From assembly GCA_020720565.1 (NCBI GenBank), contig DYOK01000001.1:1-64000 (forward strand): a DNA stretch of 64,000 nt, given 5' to 3'. The notes under the pieces were generated by a model. The model was not told the DNA's origin and ran no database searches. It saw nothing but the letters and a program-made list of their open reading frames with translations. The stretch's first letter is position 1; every line of letters begins with the position of its first letter. Made by a program: the position numbers and the translations under genes. The stretch comes from Acetofilamentum sp. Its GTDB lineage: Bacteria; Bacteroidota; Bacteroidia; Bacteroidales; JAFGXI01. Below, in pieces: positions 1 through 8,535 of this stretch.

Positions 1-1
1 C

Positions 2-2047
2 CTACTCAATATTAGGAATATACCTTGTTGACAGTACTTTGAACTCTGTTCGACGGTTTATTTTGTTGGCCTCTTCTTTTAAGGCAGCAGTTTTAACTTC
101 GTCTTCGGCTGTTAAACTTTCGACAAATTCAGGAGTGAGTACAGTACCTTCTTTAAAAAAGCCATTCGTTGCTTGGACAGCCGAAACTGTTTGAGGTTTG
201 CTTTTACCATACCCTTTGGCAGTTAGTCGTTCGGCATCTATGCCTTTTTCGATTAAGAAATCGACCACCGATTGTGCTCTTTTTTGTGATAATATTTGAT
301 TCGACGCTTCGTCGCCTATCATGTCGGTATGCGAAGCCAATTCGATGGTGATATTGGGATTTTCGTTTAAAATATCGACCAATTTTTCGAGCTCTTTTTT
401 AGTACCCTCTGTCAATGTCCATTTCCCAAATTCGTAGAATGTATTGGCAATTTCGATCGGCTGTCCGAGTTCGGAAAGGGCAATTTGTTGTTTAAAGTGT
501 TCGCTTTTATCTAAATCCATGGTCGATACTTTGCCTTTGCCAAACAAATAGCCTTCCTTTTTGACCAAATAAATGTATTCGACATCTTTTTTAAGGGTAT
601 ATTTAAAACGTCCTTCTTCGCTGGTTTGAATGGTTATTTCGGAACCATCGTCACCAAAAATTTGCACGATGGCATTGGGTAATGTCTTTTTCGAAGTCCC
701 ATCGACTACGGTTCCTGTAAGCGAAAATTCTAATACAGGTAATACAAAAGTATAAATATCGTCTCGTCCCTTCGCCTTAATTTCGAATGGTTTTTCGGTT
801 CCATTAGGAATCTCGGTGGTTTTTCTCGAAGAAGAAAACAAACCTTCTTCTTTTCCTTTTTTAAACACAATTCCAAAATCGTCGGCCGATGAATTAATAG
901 GAAATTTCATATTAAAAATCACCCACGACTCTCCTTTTGGCAAAGCCCTAAATACATCTAAACCGCCCATTCCGGGATGATAATCGGATGAAAAATATAA
1001 GGTTCCATCGGTATGGATATATGGGTACAATTCGTTACCAACAGTGTTGATAATTGGCCCCATATGGATAGGTTTACCAAACATGCTTCCAACTCCTTCG
1101 CGTGTAGCCATCCATATATCGCGGCCACCATACCCACCAGGCATGTCGGAAGCAAAGTATAGCGTAAGGCCATCGGCACTTATCGATGGTTGTCCTACCG
1201 ACAAACTGTCAGCAACCAATGGAACGTATGTGGCGGCAAAAAAATGCTCGTCTAGGCGACGTTTACCCTCGTATATTTGACAACCTAAAAAGACATCTTT
1301 TACCGATTTACAACGGGTAAAAAACATCGAATTATAATCGGCTGTAAACGATGGTGATCCATTGTCGGAACGTGTATTAATGGTGTCGTTAAGCGGTTTT
1401 AGTTCTTCCCACTCACCTGCTCTATTTTGGTAGATTTCGAAAATACTGGTATAAAATTGACCAGTAGCTTTGTTAATTTTAGTGAATCCATCAATTTCTC
1501 GGCTCGACGAAAACATCACTTCAGTCCCGAGCGAATTGGCATAAGCGGGTGCAAAATCGCTGCCCTTCGAATTAACTTCTTTTAAATTGGTTATTTGATA
1601 GCGTGTTGGGTTTTTCATCCATTCGACAGAGGCCTCGCACGAACGAATTCCCATTCGGGCTAGACTATCGCCATGCGATTTTTCGTTATAAATTCGATAT
1701 TGAGCTAAGGCCTCGTCATAAATCATAATGGCCTGTAACATGGTGGCTAAATATAAATTCGCTTTGGGGTCTGGATAGTTTTTTTGTATGGCCGCTTTAT
1801 ATTTTGTAATGGCTTTTTTGTAATCTAACGTCAAACGGTGAATTTCGCCTTCTTGAAAGTTGATATATGCTTTTTCTAATTTGGAATCAGAATCTTGAAA
1901 CGCACTTTTGTATAACTCAAGTGCCCTGGTCAATTCGTTAAAACTAAAAGCTTCGTCGGCTTTAAGCGTTTTTTTCGATTTAGGGATTTCTTGCGAATAC
2001 CCAATCATTGCTACTAAAGAAAATAAAACGATTAAAAGTCTTTTCAT
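2..2047 (-). CDS. PorE-like outer-membrane-associated protein (TPR, beta-propeller, CarboxypepD-reg-like, OmpA C-terminal domain)
   Basis: Predicted 681-residue exported protein. The chosen start gives a signal peptide beginning MKRLLIVLFSLVAMIG and ending near YSQ; an in-frame start 22 codons upstream would add a lysine/asparagine-rich stretch before it and is less likely. Domain order is TPR repeats (about 25-145), PD40-type propeller blades with SSSR and YFSSD motifs (about 150-430), a carboxypeptidase-regulatory-like domain (about 440-520) and an OmpA-type peptidoglycan-binding domain (about 545-675) with the ASHTD and KGYGKSKP signatures. This is the architecture of PorE, a type IX secretion component, and of related Bacteroidota proteins. 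A paralogue lies at 49337-51403. Assignment to PorE itself is inference; the gene stands alone here. Confidence 0.85.
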   Translation of the reverse strand: MKRLLIVLFSLVAMIGYSQEIPKSKKTLKADEAFSFNELTRALELYKSAFQDSDSKLEKAYINFQEGEIHRLTLDYKKAITKYKAAIQKNYPDPKANLYLATMLQAIMIYDEALAQYRIYNEKSHGDSLARMGIRSCEASVEWMKNPTRYQITNLKEVNSKGSDFAPAYANSLGTEVMFSSSREIDGFTKINKATGQFYTSIFEIYQNRAGEWEELKPLNDTINTRSDNGSPSFTADYNSMFFTRCKSVKDVFLGCQIYEGKRRLDEHFFAATYVPLVADSLSVGQPSISADGLTLYFASDMPGGYGGRDIWMATREGVGSMFGKPIHMGPIINTVGNELYPYIHTDGTLYFSSDYHPGMGGLDVFRALPKGESWVIFNMKFPINSSADDFGIVFKKGKEEGLFSSSRKTTEIPNGTEKPFEIKAKGRDDIYTFVLPVLEFSLTGTVVDGTSKKTLPNAIVQIFGDDGSEITIQTSEEGRFKYTLKKDVEYIYLVKKEGYLFGKGKVSTMDLDKSEHFKQQIALSELGQPIEIANTFYEFGKWTLTEGTKKELEKLVDILNENPNITIELASHTDMIGDEASNQILSQKRAQSVVDFLIEKGIDAERLTAKGYGKSKPQTVSAVQATNGFFKEGTVLTPEFVESLTAEDEVKTAALKEEANKINRRTEFKVLSTRYIPNIE

Positions 2048-2194
2048 GTTTTTTATAAAGCTAAGGTCATTTTTCGACCTGTTTTTGTTGTTTTTTTTAT
2101 TTTTCTTGATCAAGCAATTTAGTAAATTCTATCGATAATTTTGATTCAATCGAGCAGCCTTACTGTTTGTTGTTCGAATTCAATGCTTTTGAGA

Positions 2195-2287
2195 CTTAAG
2201 TATTATTTATAATTTATTGTCGAATTTTATCAAGCTAGAAGATTGATAAATTTATAGTTACAAAATAATAAAATAGGTCAAAAACTT
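2195..2287 (-). repeat. Dispersed intergenic repeat, copy 1 (degenerate)
   Basis: The tail words are recognisable (TTAAG, TGTCG, TTTTAT, AAGCTAGAAGATTGATAAAT, AGTTACAAAA). The conserved end has decayed to AAATAGGTCAAAAACTTT. It is one of two copies whose palindromic end does not abut a gene. Strand is given by reading TAAGGTC first. Confidence 0.65.
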
Positions 2288-2553
2288 TGATTTGAGCAAT
2301 TTTAAATAATATTTTCTTATTTAAACAATAAAATAGAACCTAAGTACGTATATCTGTTTGAAAAAACAAAAACGTAAGTCATACTATGATTATTGTTTTC
2401 TGTGCAAAGTAAATTAAATAGAATCAATTATCAAACGAAAGCTATATCTTTTGTGTTTAGTATTAGCATACTTCATAATTAATGCAATCACTTTTTGAAA
2501 AATGACTTGTTGTTGATAAAACAGCTTTTTTTTCAAGTACCCTATTAAGTTTG

Positions 2554-2647
2554 TAAGCACGTTAGAATAATATAATATCGTGTTTAATTAGGCAAAGAGA
2601 TTGTATTAATGCAAGTTAGAAAAATATTAAATAGGTCGAAGACCTTA
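2554..2647 (-). repeat. Dispersed intergenic repeat, copy 2
   Basis: Ends in the intact palindrome AATAGGTCGAAGACCTTA, preceded by GCAAGTTAGAAAAATATTA and a TAAGCAC-type tail. The palindromic end points at the TonB-dependent receptor gene and stops 26 bp before its -7 promoter box. Confidence 0.85.
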
Positions 2648-2672
2648 TATAAATAAAACAGAATTAGTTTTG

Positions 2673-2680
2673 TATTTTTG
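2673..2680 (+). promoter_or_regulatory. Probable -7 promoter element (TATTTTTG)
   Basis: Matches the Bacteroidota -7 consensus TAnnTTTG. Transcription would start around 2685, which leaves a leader of about 20 nt before the ATG at 2705 and argues against the ATG at 2681 as the start. No clear -33 TTTG is seen at the usual distance. Confidence 0.5.
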
Positions 2681-2704
2681 ATGTTTAATTTCGAACCACT
2701 TTTC

Positions 2705-5128
2705 ATGTCTATATTTCGCTTTTTGTTGATGGTTTTTTTATTGGGTTCACAATGGGCTTTGGCTCAAAGTCAAGCGACTTTATATGGAAAAGTGACCGAC
2801 GAATATGGACGCCCTGTCGATTTGATGAATGTTTCGGTAAAAGAGTTTAATATTGGTACTTCGACTGACCCATCGGGCTATTTTACCCTTAAATTACCTT
2901 CAGATACTACTTTGTCAATCGTTTTTTCGCATATCGAATTCGAAACAACCCATAAAAAAGTTAAGCTACTAGCTGGCGAATCGAGAAAAATGGATATCAA
3001 AAGTCAGGCTTCGCGAACCACTTTAGGAACTGTAATTGTCAGAAACGAAACAGAACGATATTCTAGTGTGGTGAGGTTGAATCCCAAGGTGTTAGAGTCT
3101 TTGCCTAATTCGTCGGGTGGAATTGAAGCGATTATCAAAACTTTACCAGGAGTAGTTTCTAATAATGAACTGAGCAGCCAATATTCTGTTAGAGGCGGAA
3201 ATTTCGACGAAAATCTGATTTATGTTAACGATGTTGAAATTTACAAACCTCAATTAATTCGTTCGGGCGAACAAGAAGGTTTATCGTTTGTTAACCCCGA
3301 TATGGTAGAGTCACTGAGCTTTTCGGCGGGTGGTTTCGAAGCCCGTTATGGCGACAAAATGTCTTCTGTGCTCGATATCAAATACAAAAGGCCCCGTTCG
3401 TTTACCTCATCCATTTCGGCGAGTTTGCTGGGGGGATCGGTCTATGTGGCGGGAGCTGAAAAATCGAGACGTTTTACCCATTCAACTGGAGTTCGGTATA
3501 AAACAGCTCAGTATTTACTCAATTCGCTCGATACCAAAGGCGATTATAAGCCCTCATATTTCGATTTTCAGACCTATTTAAGCTTCGATATCACCGAAAA
3601 CCACCAGATATCTTTGCTCGGAAATATGTCTCGAAATGCCTACCACCTGATTCCTCAAAGCCGAGAAACCACTTTTGGAACCATCAACCAAGCACTTGGG
3701 TTAAATGTGTATTTCGAAGGTCAAGAATTTGACTTTTACAACACCTTGTTAGGTGCGGTTACATACGAATACCATAAAAAGAACAGAAGTATAAAAACCA
3801 TTGCTTCGTCCTATTTTACTCAAGAACGTGAATCGTACGATATTTTAGGTCAGTACTATTTGAACGAGCTAAACAAAGACGTTGGCAGCGACAATGTAGG
3901 TGATAGCTTATTGAATCTTGGCGTAGGATCGTATTTAGACCATGCCCGAAATGCTTTTGATGCCATGGTTTATAGTTTTAGTGTACTCGGAAAAGAAGAA
4001 AAAACTAAACATACCATTCAATGGGGTGCCAAATATCAACACGAAAGTATTGCCGACGAAATTAATACTTGGCAGGTTCGCGATTCGGCAGGTTTTTCTT
4101 TACCTTTTCCCGATACGGTAAACTACTACCCTGGTTTTGCACCCATGTTGTATTCAATTAACTCAAAAAACACTTTAGTTAGTAACCGATATAGTGCTTA
4201 TATTCAAGATACTTATACCATTCGGAAAGACTCAGTCGAACTGTATTGGATTTTGGGTGTACGAACCAACTATTGGAATGTAAATCAAGAGTGGTTGGCC
4301 AGTCCGCGAACAACTTTAGCTCTAAAGCCCAACTGGAAAAAAGATTTTATGTTTCGACTCAGCCTAGGCAATTATAATCAATCCCCATTCTACAAAGAGT
4401 TTAGAAACGACGATGGTAGCTTAAATTTGAATCAAAAAGCCCAGCAATCGTACCAAGTGGTTTTGGCAAGCGATTACAATTTTACCATGCGCAAAAGACC
4501 ATTTAAGCTAATTGGTGAGGTGTATTACAAATATTTGCAGCACATTGTGCCCTATTCTGTAGAAAATGTCTTGATTCACTATTATCCCAACGAATCTGCG
4601 GTTGGATATGCAAGCGGTATCGATTTGCGTTTATTTGGCGAATTTGTACCAGGAATCGACTCTTGGGCTAGTATTTCGTTTATGAAATCGGCCGAAGATA
4701 TCGATGGAGATGGACACGGTTACATTGTTCGACCAACCGATCAGCGTTTTAATGCTTCGGTTTACTTTCAAGACTATTTACCCAATAATCCAAACTATAA
4801 AATCCATTTAACCATGTTTTATGGCACTGGTTTACCTTTTGGGCCACCCAATTCGCCACGCTATACGCATACAGGCAGAATGCCCGATTACTTTAGAACC
4901 GATGTGGGTTTTACAGCCATTTTAAAAGATGAACATTCAAAAAAAGGCCAAACAGGCTTATTTAAACATTTAAAAGGTGTCATGTTGACGGCCGAAATCT
5001 TCAACTTAATGAATAAAAATAATACCGTATCTTATATTTGGATAACTGATATAGAGAATAAACAATACGCTGTACCTAATTATCTTACGGGCATTCGTCT
5101 CAACGTAAAGTTAACCATTAAATTGTAA
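2705..5128 (+). CDS. TonB-dependent outer membrane receptor with carboxypeptidase-regulatory-like N-terminal domain
   Basis: Predicted 807-residue outer-membrane transporter. A signal peptide (MSIFRFLLMVFLLGS..ALAQ) is followed by a carboxypeptidase-regulatory-like beta-sandwich (about 25-110, with GKVTDEYGRPV), a plug domain (about 115-220, with SVRGGNFDENLIYVNDVEI) and a beta-barrel to the C-terminus. It is shorter than typical SusC proteins (around 1000 residues) and has no SusD neighbour, so it is more likely a generic or metal/small-solute receptor. The start at 2705 is preferred because a -7 promoter box ends at 2680. The downstream asparagine synthase follows after 7 bp, suggesting co-transcription. 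The substrate cannot be told from the sequence. Confidence 0.9.
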   Translation: MSIFRFLLMVFLLGSQWALAQSQATLYGKVTDEYGRPVDLMNVSVKEFNIGTSTDPSGYFTLKLPSDTTLSIVFSHIEFETTHKKVKLLAGESRKMDIKSQASRTTLGTVIVRNETERYSSVVRLNPKVLESLPNSSGGIEAIIKTLPGVVSNNELSSQYSVRGGNFDENLIYVNDVEIYKPQLIRSGEQEGLSFVNPDMVESLSFSAGGFEARYGDKMSSVLDIKYKRPRSFTSSISASLLGGSVYVAGAEKSRRFTHSTGVRYKTAQYLLNSLDTKGDYKPSYFDFQTYLSFDITENHQISLLGNMSRNAYHLIPQSRETTFGTINQALGLNVYFEGQEFDFYNTLLGAVTYEYHKKNRSIKTIASSYFTQERESYDILGQYYLNELNKDVGSDNVGDSLLNLGVGSYLDHARNAFDAMVYSFSVLGKEEKTKHTIQWGAKYQHESIADEINTWQVRDSAGFSLPFPDTVNYYPGFAPMLYSINSKNTLVSNRYSAYIQDTYTIRKDSVELYWILGVRTNYWNVNQEWLASPRTTLALKPNWKKDFMFRLSLGNYNQSPFYKEFRNDDGSLNLNQKAQQSYQVVLASDYNFTMRKRPFKLIGEVYYKYLQHIVPYSVENVLIHYYPNESAVGYASGIDLRLFGEFVPGIDSWASISFMKSAEDIDGDGHGYIVRPTDQRFNASVYFQDYLPNNPNYKIHLTMFYGTGLPFGPPNSPRYTHTGRMPDYFRTDVGFTAILKDEHSKKGQTGLFKHLKGVMLTAEIFNLMNKNNTVSYIWITDIENKQYAVPNYLTGIRLNVKLTIKL

Positions 5129-5135
5129 TTTGCTT

Positions 5136-7031
5136 ATGTGTGGCTTGGTTGGGATATACAAACAAACGTCGGTTTTAGAACAAGACAAAGCATCGCTTAA
5201 AATTGGAATGGAATCCCTTTCGGGTCGAGGTCCAGATTATTCGTCTATTTTTTCCGATCAGTTTGTTGGTCTTGCCCATACCCGACTTTCGATTATCGAT
5301 ACCAGTTCTGCTGGGAATCAGCCCATGATGGATGCCAATAATCAATTGGTAATGGTTTATAATGGCGAATTTTATAATTACAAAGCTGAAAAAGAAATTC
5401 TGTTATCTAAGGGATACCAGTTTAAAAATCAGACCGATACCGAAGTATTGATTAATATGTATCTGGCCTATGGGGAGTCTTTTTTACAACGTATCAATGG
5501 ATGCTTTTCTTTGGCTATTTATTCGCAAACAGATCATTCGTTGTTATTGGCACGCGATAGGTTTGGAATTAAGCCCTTATATTGGGGAAAAATAAACGAT
5601 AGCATTGTATTTGGTTCTGAAATTAAATCCATCGAACCCTTTATTGTATCAAAAAATTTAGATTATAATGCATTGCATCAATATTTTAGATTCAATTATA
5701 TTCCAACGAGCCAAACTGTATATTCCGAAATTTCGAAACTTGAACCCGGACATTTAATCAAAGTAGGTCTCGACAGTTTCGAAAAAAAGCCCTTTTATCA
5801 GCTCCCCTATTCAAGGCAATATATCAATAATAGTCAAGATGTTAATCAAAGTAAATTAAAGCAATTGTTATCGGATGCTGTTGAACGTCGATTGGTTTCC
5901 GATGTACCACTAGGCACTTTTTTGAGTGGTGGTGTCGATAGTTCGATAGTTTCGTTATTGGCTGCACGTCAATTGCCTCGTATCAATACTTTTTCGATTG
6001 GATATAAAAATGAACCGCTGTTCGACGAAACGCGATTTGCACAATTGGTTGCCAAAAGAATTCATTCAAATCATCACACTTTTTCTCTGACTAACAGCGA
6101 TTTACTCGAGTCTTTGTTCCCGTTTCTAGACTATTTAGACGAACCATTTGCCGACAGCTCTGGATTGCCTGTGTTTATTTTAAGCAAGCTAACACAAGCC
6201 CATGTAAAAGTTGCACTTTCGGGAGATGGTGCCGACGAAATATTTGCGGGTTACCATAAGCATGGTGCGCATTACAAGGCACTTTATCCTGATTTAAGCA
6301 CTAACTTAATTAAGTTCTTTGGTGGAATTGCGAATGCCTTTCCTCAAAGTCGCAATTCAAAAATGGGTAATTTGGCACGACAAATTTCGAAATTTCATGC
6401 TGGACTCAATCAAACCAACAAAGAGCGGTATTTATCTTGGCTATCGGTCAATAGTAGTCAATATGCCAATCAAATTCTTATAAAAAAGTCATCGGGGGCG
6501 ACAATAAGTGCCTACGAAGATATTATCACACAATATCTTACCGACGATTTTAACGATATTTTACGTTCCGATGTAGCGATCCTATTGCCAAACGATATGT
6601 TGACCAAAGCCGATAAATTTTCGATGGCCAATGGTTTAGAAGTTCGTACGCCATTTTTAGATCATCACGTGGTTGAATGGGCTTTTTCCTTATCTAGTAC
6701 CTCGAAAATAAATCATCAACAAAAGAAAAAGATTTTGGTCGACACTTTTAGCCCCCATTTGCCAGTCGATGTTTTTAATAGACCCAAACATGGCTTCGAA
6801 GTTCCTTTGTTAAAATGGTTTAGAACAGAACTTTATACTTTTCTTTTCGACGAACTGCTCGAAGAAGAAAAAATTAAAGTACAGGGGCAATTAAATTTTG
6901 AATTGATTAATCAGCTAAAAATGCAGTTAATGTCGAACAGTCCAGGCGATGCGGTGGCTTCGCTGTGGGCCATATTAGTGTTTCAGTACTGGTACGATAA
7001 GAAAATTGTAAATTTTTCAAAAAAAAACTAG
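5136..7031 (+). CDS. asnB: Asparagine synthase (glutamine-hydrolysing)
   Basis: Predicted 631-residue cytosolic enzyme converting aspartate, glutamine and ATP to asparagine. The start is fixed by the catalytic cysteine, which must be residue 2 (MCGLVGIY). The N-terminal glutaminase domain spans about 2-205 (SGRGPD, YNGEFYN, RDRFGIKPLY). The synthetase domain has the PP-loop LSGGVDSS near residue 260 and SGDGADEIFAGY downstream. Members of this family in polysaccharide clusters often amidate sugar acids or modify cell-surface polymers. Here a GT4 glycosyltransferase and a polytopic membrane protein follow, so a surface-glycan role is plausible but inferred. Confidence 0.93.
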   Translation: MCGLVGIYKQTSVLEQDKASLKIGMESLSGRGPDYSSIFSDQFVGLAHTRLSIIDTSSAGNQPMMDANNQLVMVYNGEFYNYKAEKEILLSKGYQFKNQTDTEVLINMYLAYGESFLQRINGCFSLAIYSQTDHSLLLARDRFGIKPLYWGKINDSIVFGSEIKSIEPFIVSKNLDYNALHQYFRFNYIPTSQTVYSEISKLEPGHLIKVGLDSFEKKPFYQLPYSRQYINNSQDVNQSKLKQLLSDAVERRLVSDVPLGTFLSGGVDSSIVSLLAARQLPRINTFSIGYKNEPLFDETRFAQLVAKRIHSNHHTFSLTNSDLLESLFPFLDYLDEPFADSSGLPVFILSKLTQAHVKVALSGDGADEIFAGYHKHGAHYKALYPDLSTNLIKFFGGIANAFPQSRNSKMGNLARQISKFHAGLNQTNKERYLSWLSVNSSQYANQILIKKSSGATISAYEDIITQYLTDDFNDILRSDVAILLPNDMLTKADKFSMANGLEVRTPFLDHHVVEWAFSLSSTSKINHQQKKKILVDTFSPHLPVDVFNRPKHGFEVPLLKWFRTELYTFLFDELLEEEKIKVQGQLNFELINQLKMQLMSNSPGDAVASLWAILVFQYWYDKKIVNFSKKN

Positions 7032-7045
7032 GATATTTGTAAATC

Positions 7046-7138
7046 AAGGTCTTCGACCTATTTATTGGTTTTGTAATTGGCATTTTATCAGGTATTTAGA
7101 CAAATAAAATATTACATTGTATTATTCAAAGTACTTAA
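7046..7138 (+). repeat. Dispersed intergenic repeat, copy 3
   Basis: Starts AAGGTCTTCGACCTATTT 15 bp after the asnB stop, continues with GGTTTTGTAATTGGCATTTT and ends in the tail word ATTATTCAAAGTACTTAA. It meets copy 4 tail to tail, so the asnB-glycosyltransferase gap is a large inverted repeat. Confidence 0.9.
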
Positions 7139-7140
7139 TA

Positions 7141-7207
7141 TAATCAACTACACTAATAAAAAATTGATAACTAGATAGTTAAAAAAAGAAATAGGTCGAA
7201 GACCTTA
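7141..7207 (-). repeat. Dispersed intergenic repeat, copy 4 (shorter tail)
   Basis: Contains ATTGATAACTAGATAGTT and ends AAATAGGTCGAAGACCTTA, 19 bp before the glycosyltransferase ATG. It is inverted relative to copy 3 and probably shares part of the tail region. Confidence 0.85.
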
Positions 7208-7225
7208 TAATTCAGAATACTAAAA

Positions 7226-8395
7226 ATGACCAAAATACTCAGAATCATTAATCGGTTTAACGTTGGTGGACCTGTCAATAATGCCTTATATTTGAGTCGT
7301 TACCTCGATTCTAAATTCGAAACCAAATTAATTGGCGGCATTCATACCGAAGAAGAAATTAGTGCTGAGTTTATGTTCCAAGAACTCGAAGTGTCTTATG
7401 AGTTAATACCAGAAATGAGTCGAAGTATCAAACTATGGAGCGACTTTGTAGCCTATCGAAAAATTAGCAAAATAATAAAAGAATACCAACCTGACATTGT
7501 TCACACACATGCGTCGAAGGCTGGGCTCATTGGTCGATTGGCTGCTATTCGACATGGTGTGCCAGTTATTATTCATACTTTTCATGGGCATGTTTTTCAT
7601 TCCTATTTTGGTTGGTTAAAAACCAGAGTTTTTATTACAATAGAACAAATATTGGCTTTAAAAACCAATGCTATCATCGCAATTAGTCCATTACAATTGC
7701 AAGAATTGTCTCAAACTTTTAAAATCGCACCTACTCGGAAATTTCATTTGATACCGCTTGGTTTCAATTTAGATCCATATATCCAGAGACAGGATGAAAA
7801 ACGCGAGGCTTTTCGTTCAAAATATCAATTAAAAGAACAAGAAATTGCTATTTGTATTATTGGTCGCTTGGTTCCGATAAAAAATCATGCATTATTTATC
7901 GAAGCACTGGCCGAACTCAAAACAACACACCAACTAACATTTAGGGCGTTCGTGGTGGGCGATGGTTTTTTGAAAGCCGAGCTGCTTGAACAAGCCGAAA
8001 AATTAGGATTAAGCACCAGTCAAGACACAAAGCCAGCCGATGTTTGCTTTACCTCGTGGATTACCGATACAGCACCAGTTTATGCGGGCTGCGACATTGT
8101 TGCTTTAAGTTCGAAAAACGAAGGGACACCTGTTACCTTAATCGAAGCACAAGCGGCTCTTAAACCCATCGTAAGCACCCCTGCCGGCGGCACAGAAGAT
8201 ATTCTCTATCCGAGTTCGTTCCACAAAATTAGTTTACCAAATCCAAAAGATTTCGCCCAAAATATTCGGGATATAATGGTACTTTTACAAACCGAGAAAC
8301 CTGCTGAAGCGATTCGAAAGGTTTGTATCGATCGTTTTGCATATCAAAATTTAGTCAACAAAATGCAGATGTTATATACCAAATTATTGAAATAA
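7226..8395 (+). CDS. Glycosyltransferase family 4 protein
   Basis: 389-residue GT-B fold retaining glycosyltransferase. The N-terminal domain carries the FNVGGPVNNALYLSRYL acceptor-side motif and a histidine-rich stretch (HTFHGHVFHSYFG, about 127-140). The C-terminal domain begins near 205 (GRLVPIKNH) and holds the donor-binding segment SSKNEGTPVTLIEA followed by STPAGGTEDI near 300-330, typical of GT4 enzymes that use nucleotide sugars. It lies between asnB and a polytopic membrane protein, which suggests surface polysaccharide synthesis. The donor and acceptor are unknown. Its TAA stop is the first three bases of a repeat copy. Confidence 0.9.
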   Translation: MTKILRIINRFNVGGPVNNALYLSRYLDSKFETKLIGGIHTEEEISAEFMFQELEVSYELIPEMSRSIKLWSDFVAYRKISKIIKEYQPDIVHTHASKAGLIGRLAAIRHGVPVIIHTFHGHVFHSYFGWLKTRVFITIEQILALKTNAIIAISPLQLQELSQTFKIAPTRKFHLIPLGFNLDPYIQRQDEKREAFRSKYQLKEQEIAICIIGRLVPIKNHALFIEALAELKTTHQLTFRAFVVGDGFLKAELLEQAEKLGLSTSQDTKPADVCFTSWITDTAPVYAGCDIVALSSKNEGTPVTLIEAQAALKPIVSTPAGGTEDILYPSSFHKISLPNPKDFAQNIRDIMVLLQTEKPAEAIRKVCIDRFAYQNLVNKMQMLYTKLLK

Positions 8396-8503
8396 GGGCT
8401 TCGACCTTAATAAGCACTAAGAATAATAGAATGTCGTATTTTATTAAGCTAGAGGATTGATAAATTGCAAGTTAGAAAAACAATAAATAGGTCGAAGACC
8501 TTA
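8393..8503 (-). repeat. Dispersed repeat, copy 5, with palindromic ends on both sides
   Basis: The left end is TAAGGGCTTCGACCTTA, overlapping the glycosyltransferase stop. The right end is AAATAGGTCGAAGACCTTA, 32 bp before the next ATG. The centre carries the full set of tail words (TAAGCAC, TGTCGTATTTTATTAAGCTA, GATTGATAAATTGCAAGTT). At about 111 bp with inverted ends bounded by TA, it is the copy most like an intact MITE. Confidence 0.85.
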
Positions 8504-8535
8504 AGATACATTAAATAATACTTTATATTTAAGAC

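Larger units (their letters stand above)
2048..2704. other. Long intergenic region carrying two repeat copies and a promoter box
   Basis: This gap lies between two divergently transcribed genes. It holds a degenerate repeat copy (2195-2287), a well-preserved copy (2554-2647) and a -7 promoter box at 2673-2680. I found no ORF with coding character and no RNA gene in the remaining AT-rich sequence (about 2290-2550). Confidence 0.6.

Noticed and set aside
2705..5128. SusC-type glycan transporter
   Set aside because: At about 807 residues it is shorter than SusC proteins and has no SusD-like lipoprotein next to it.
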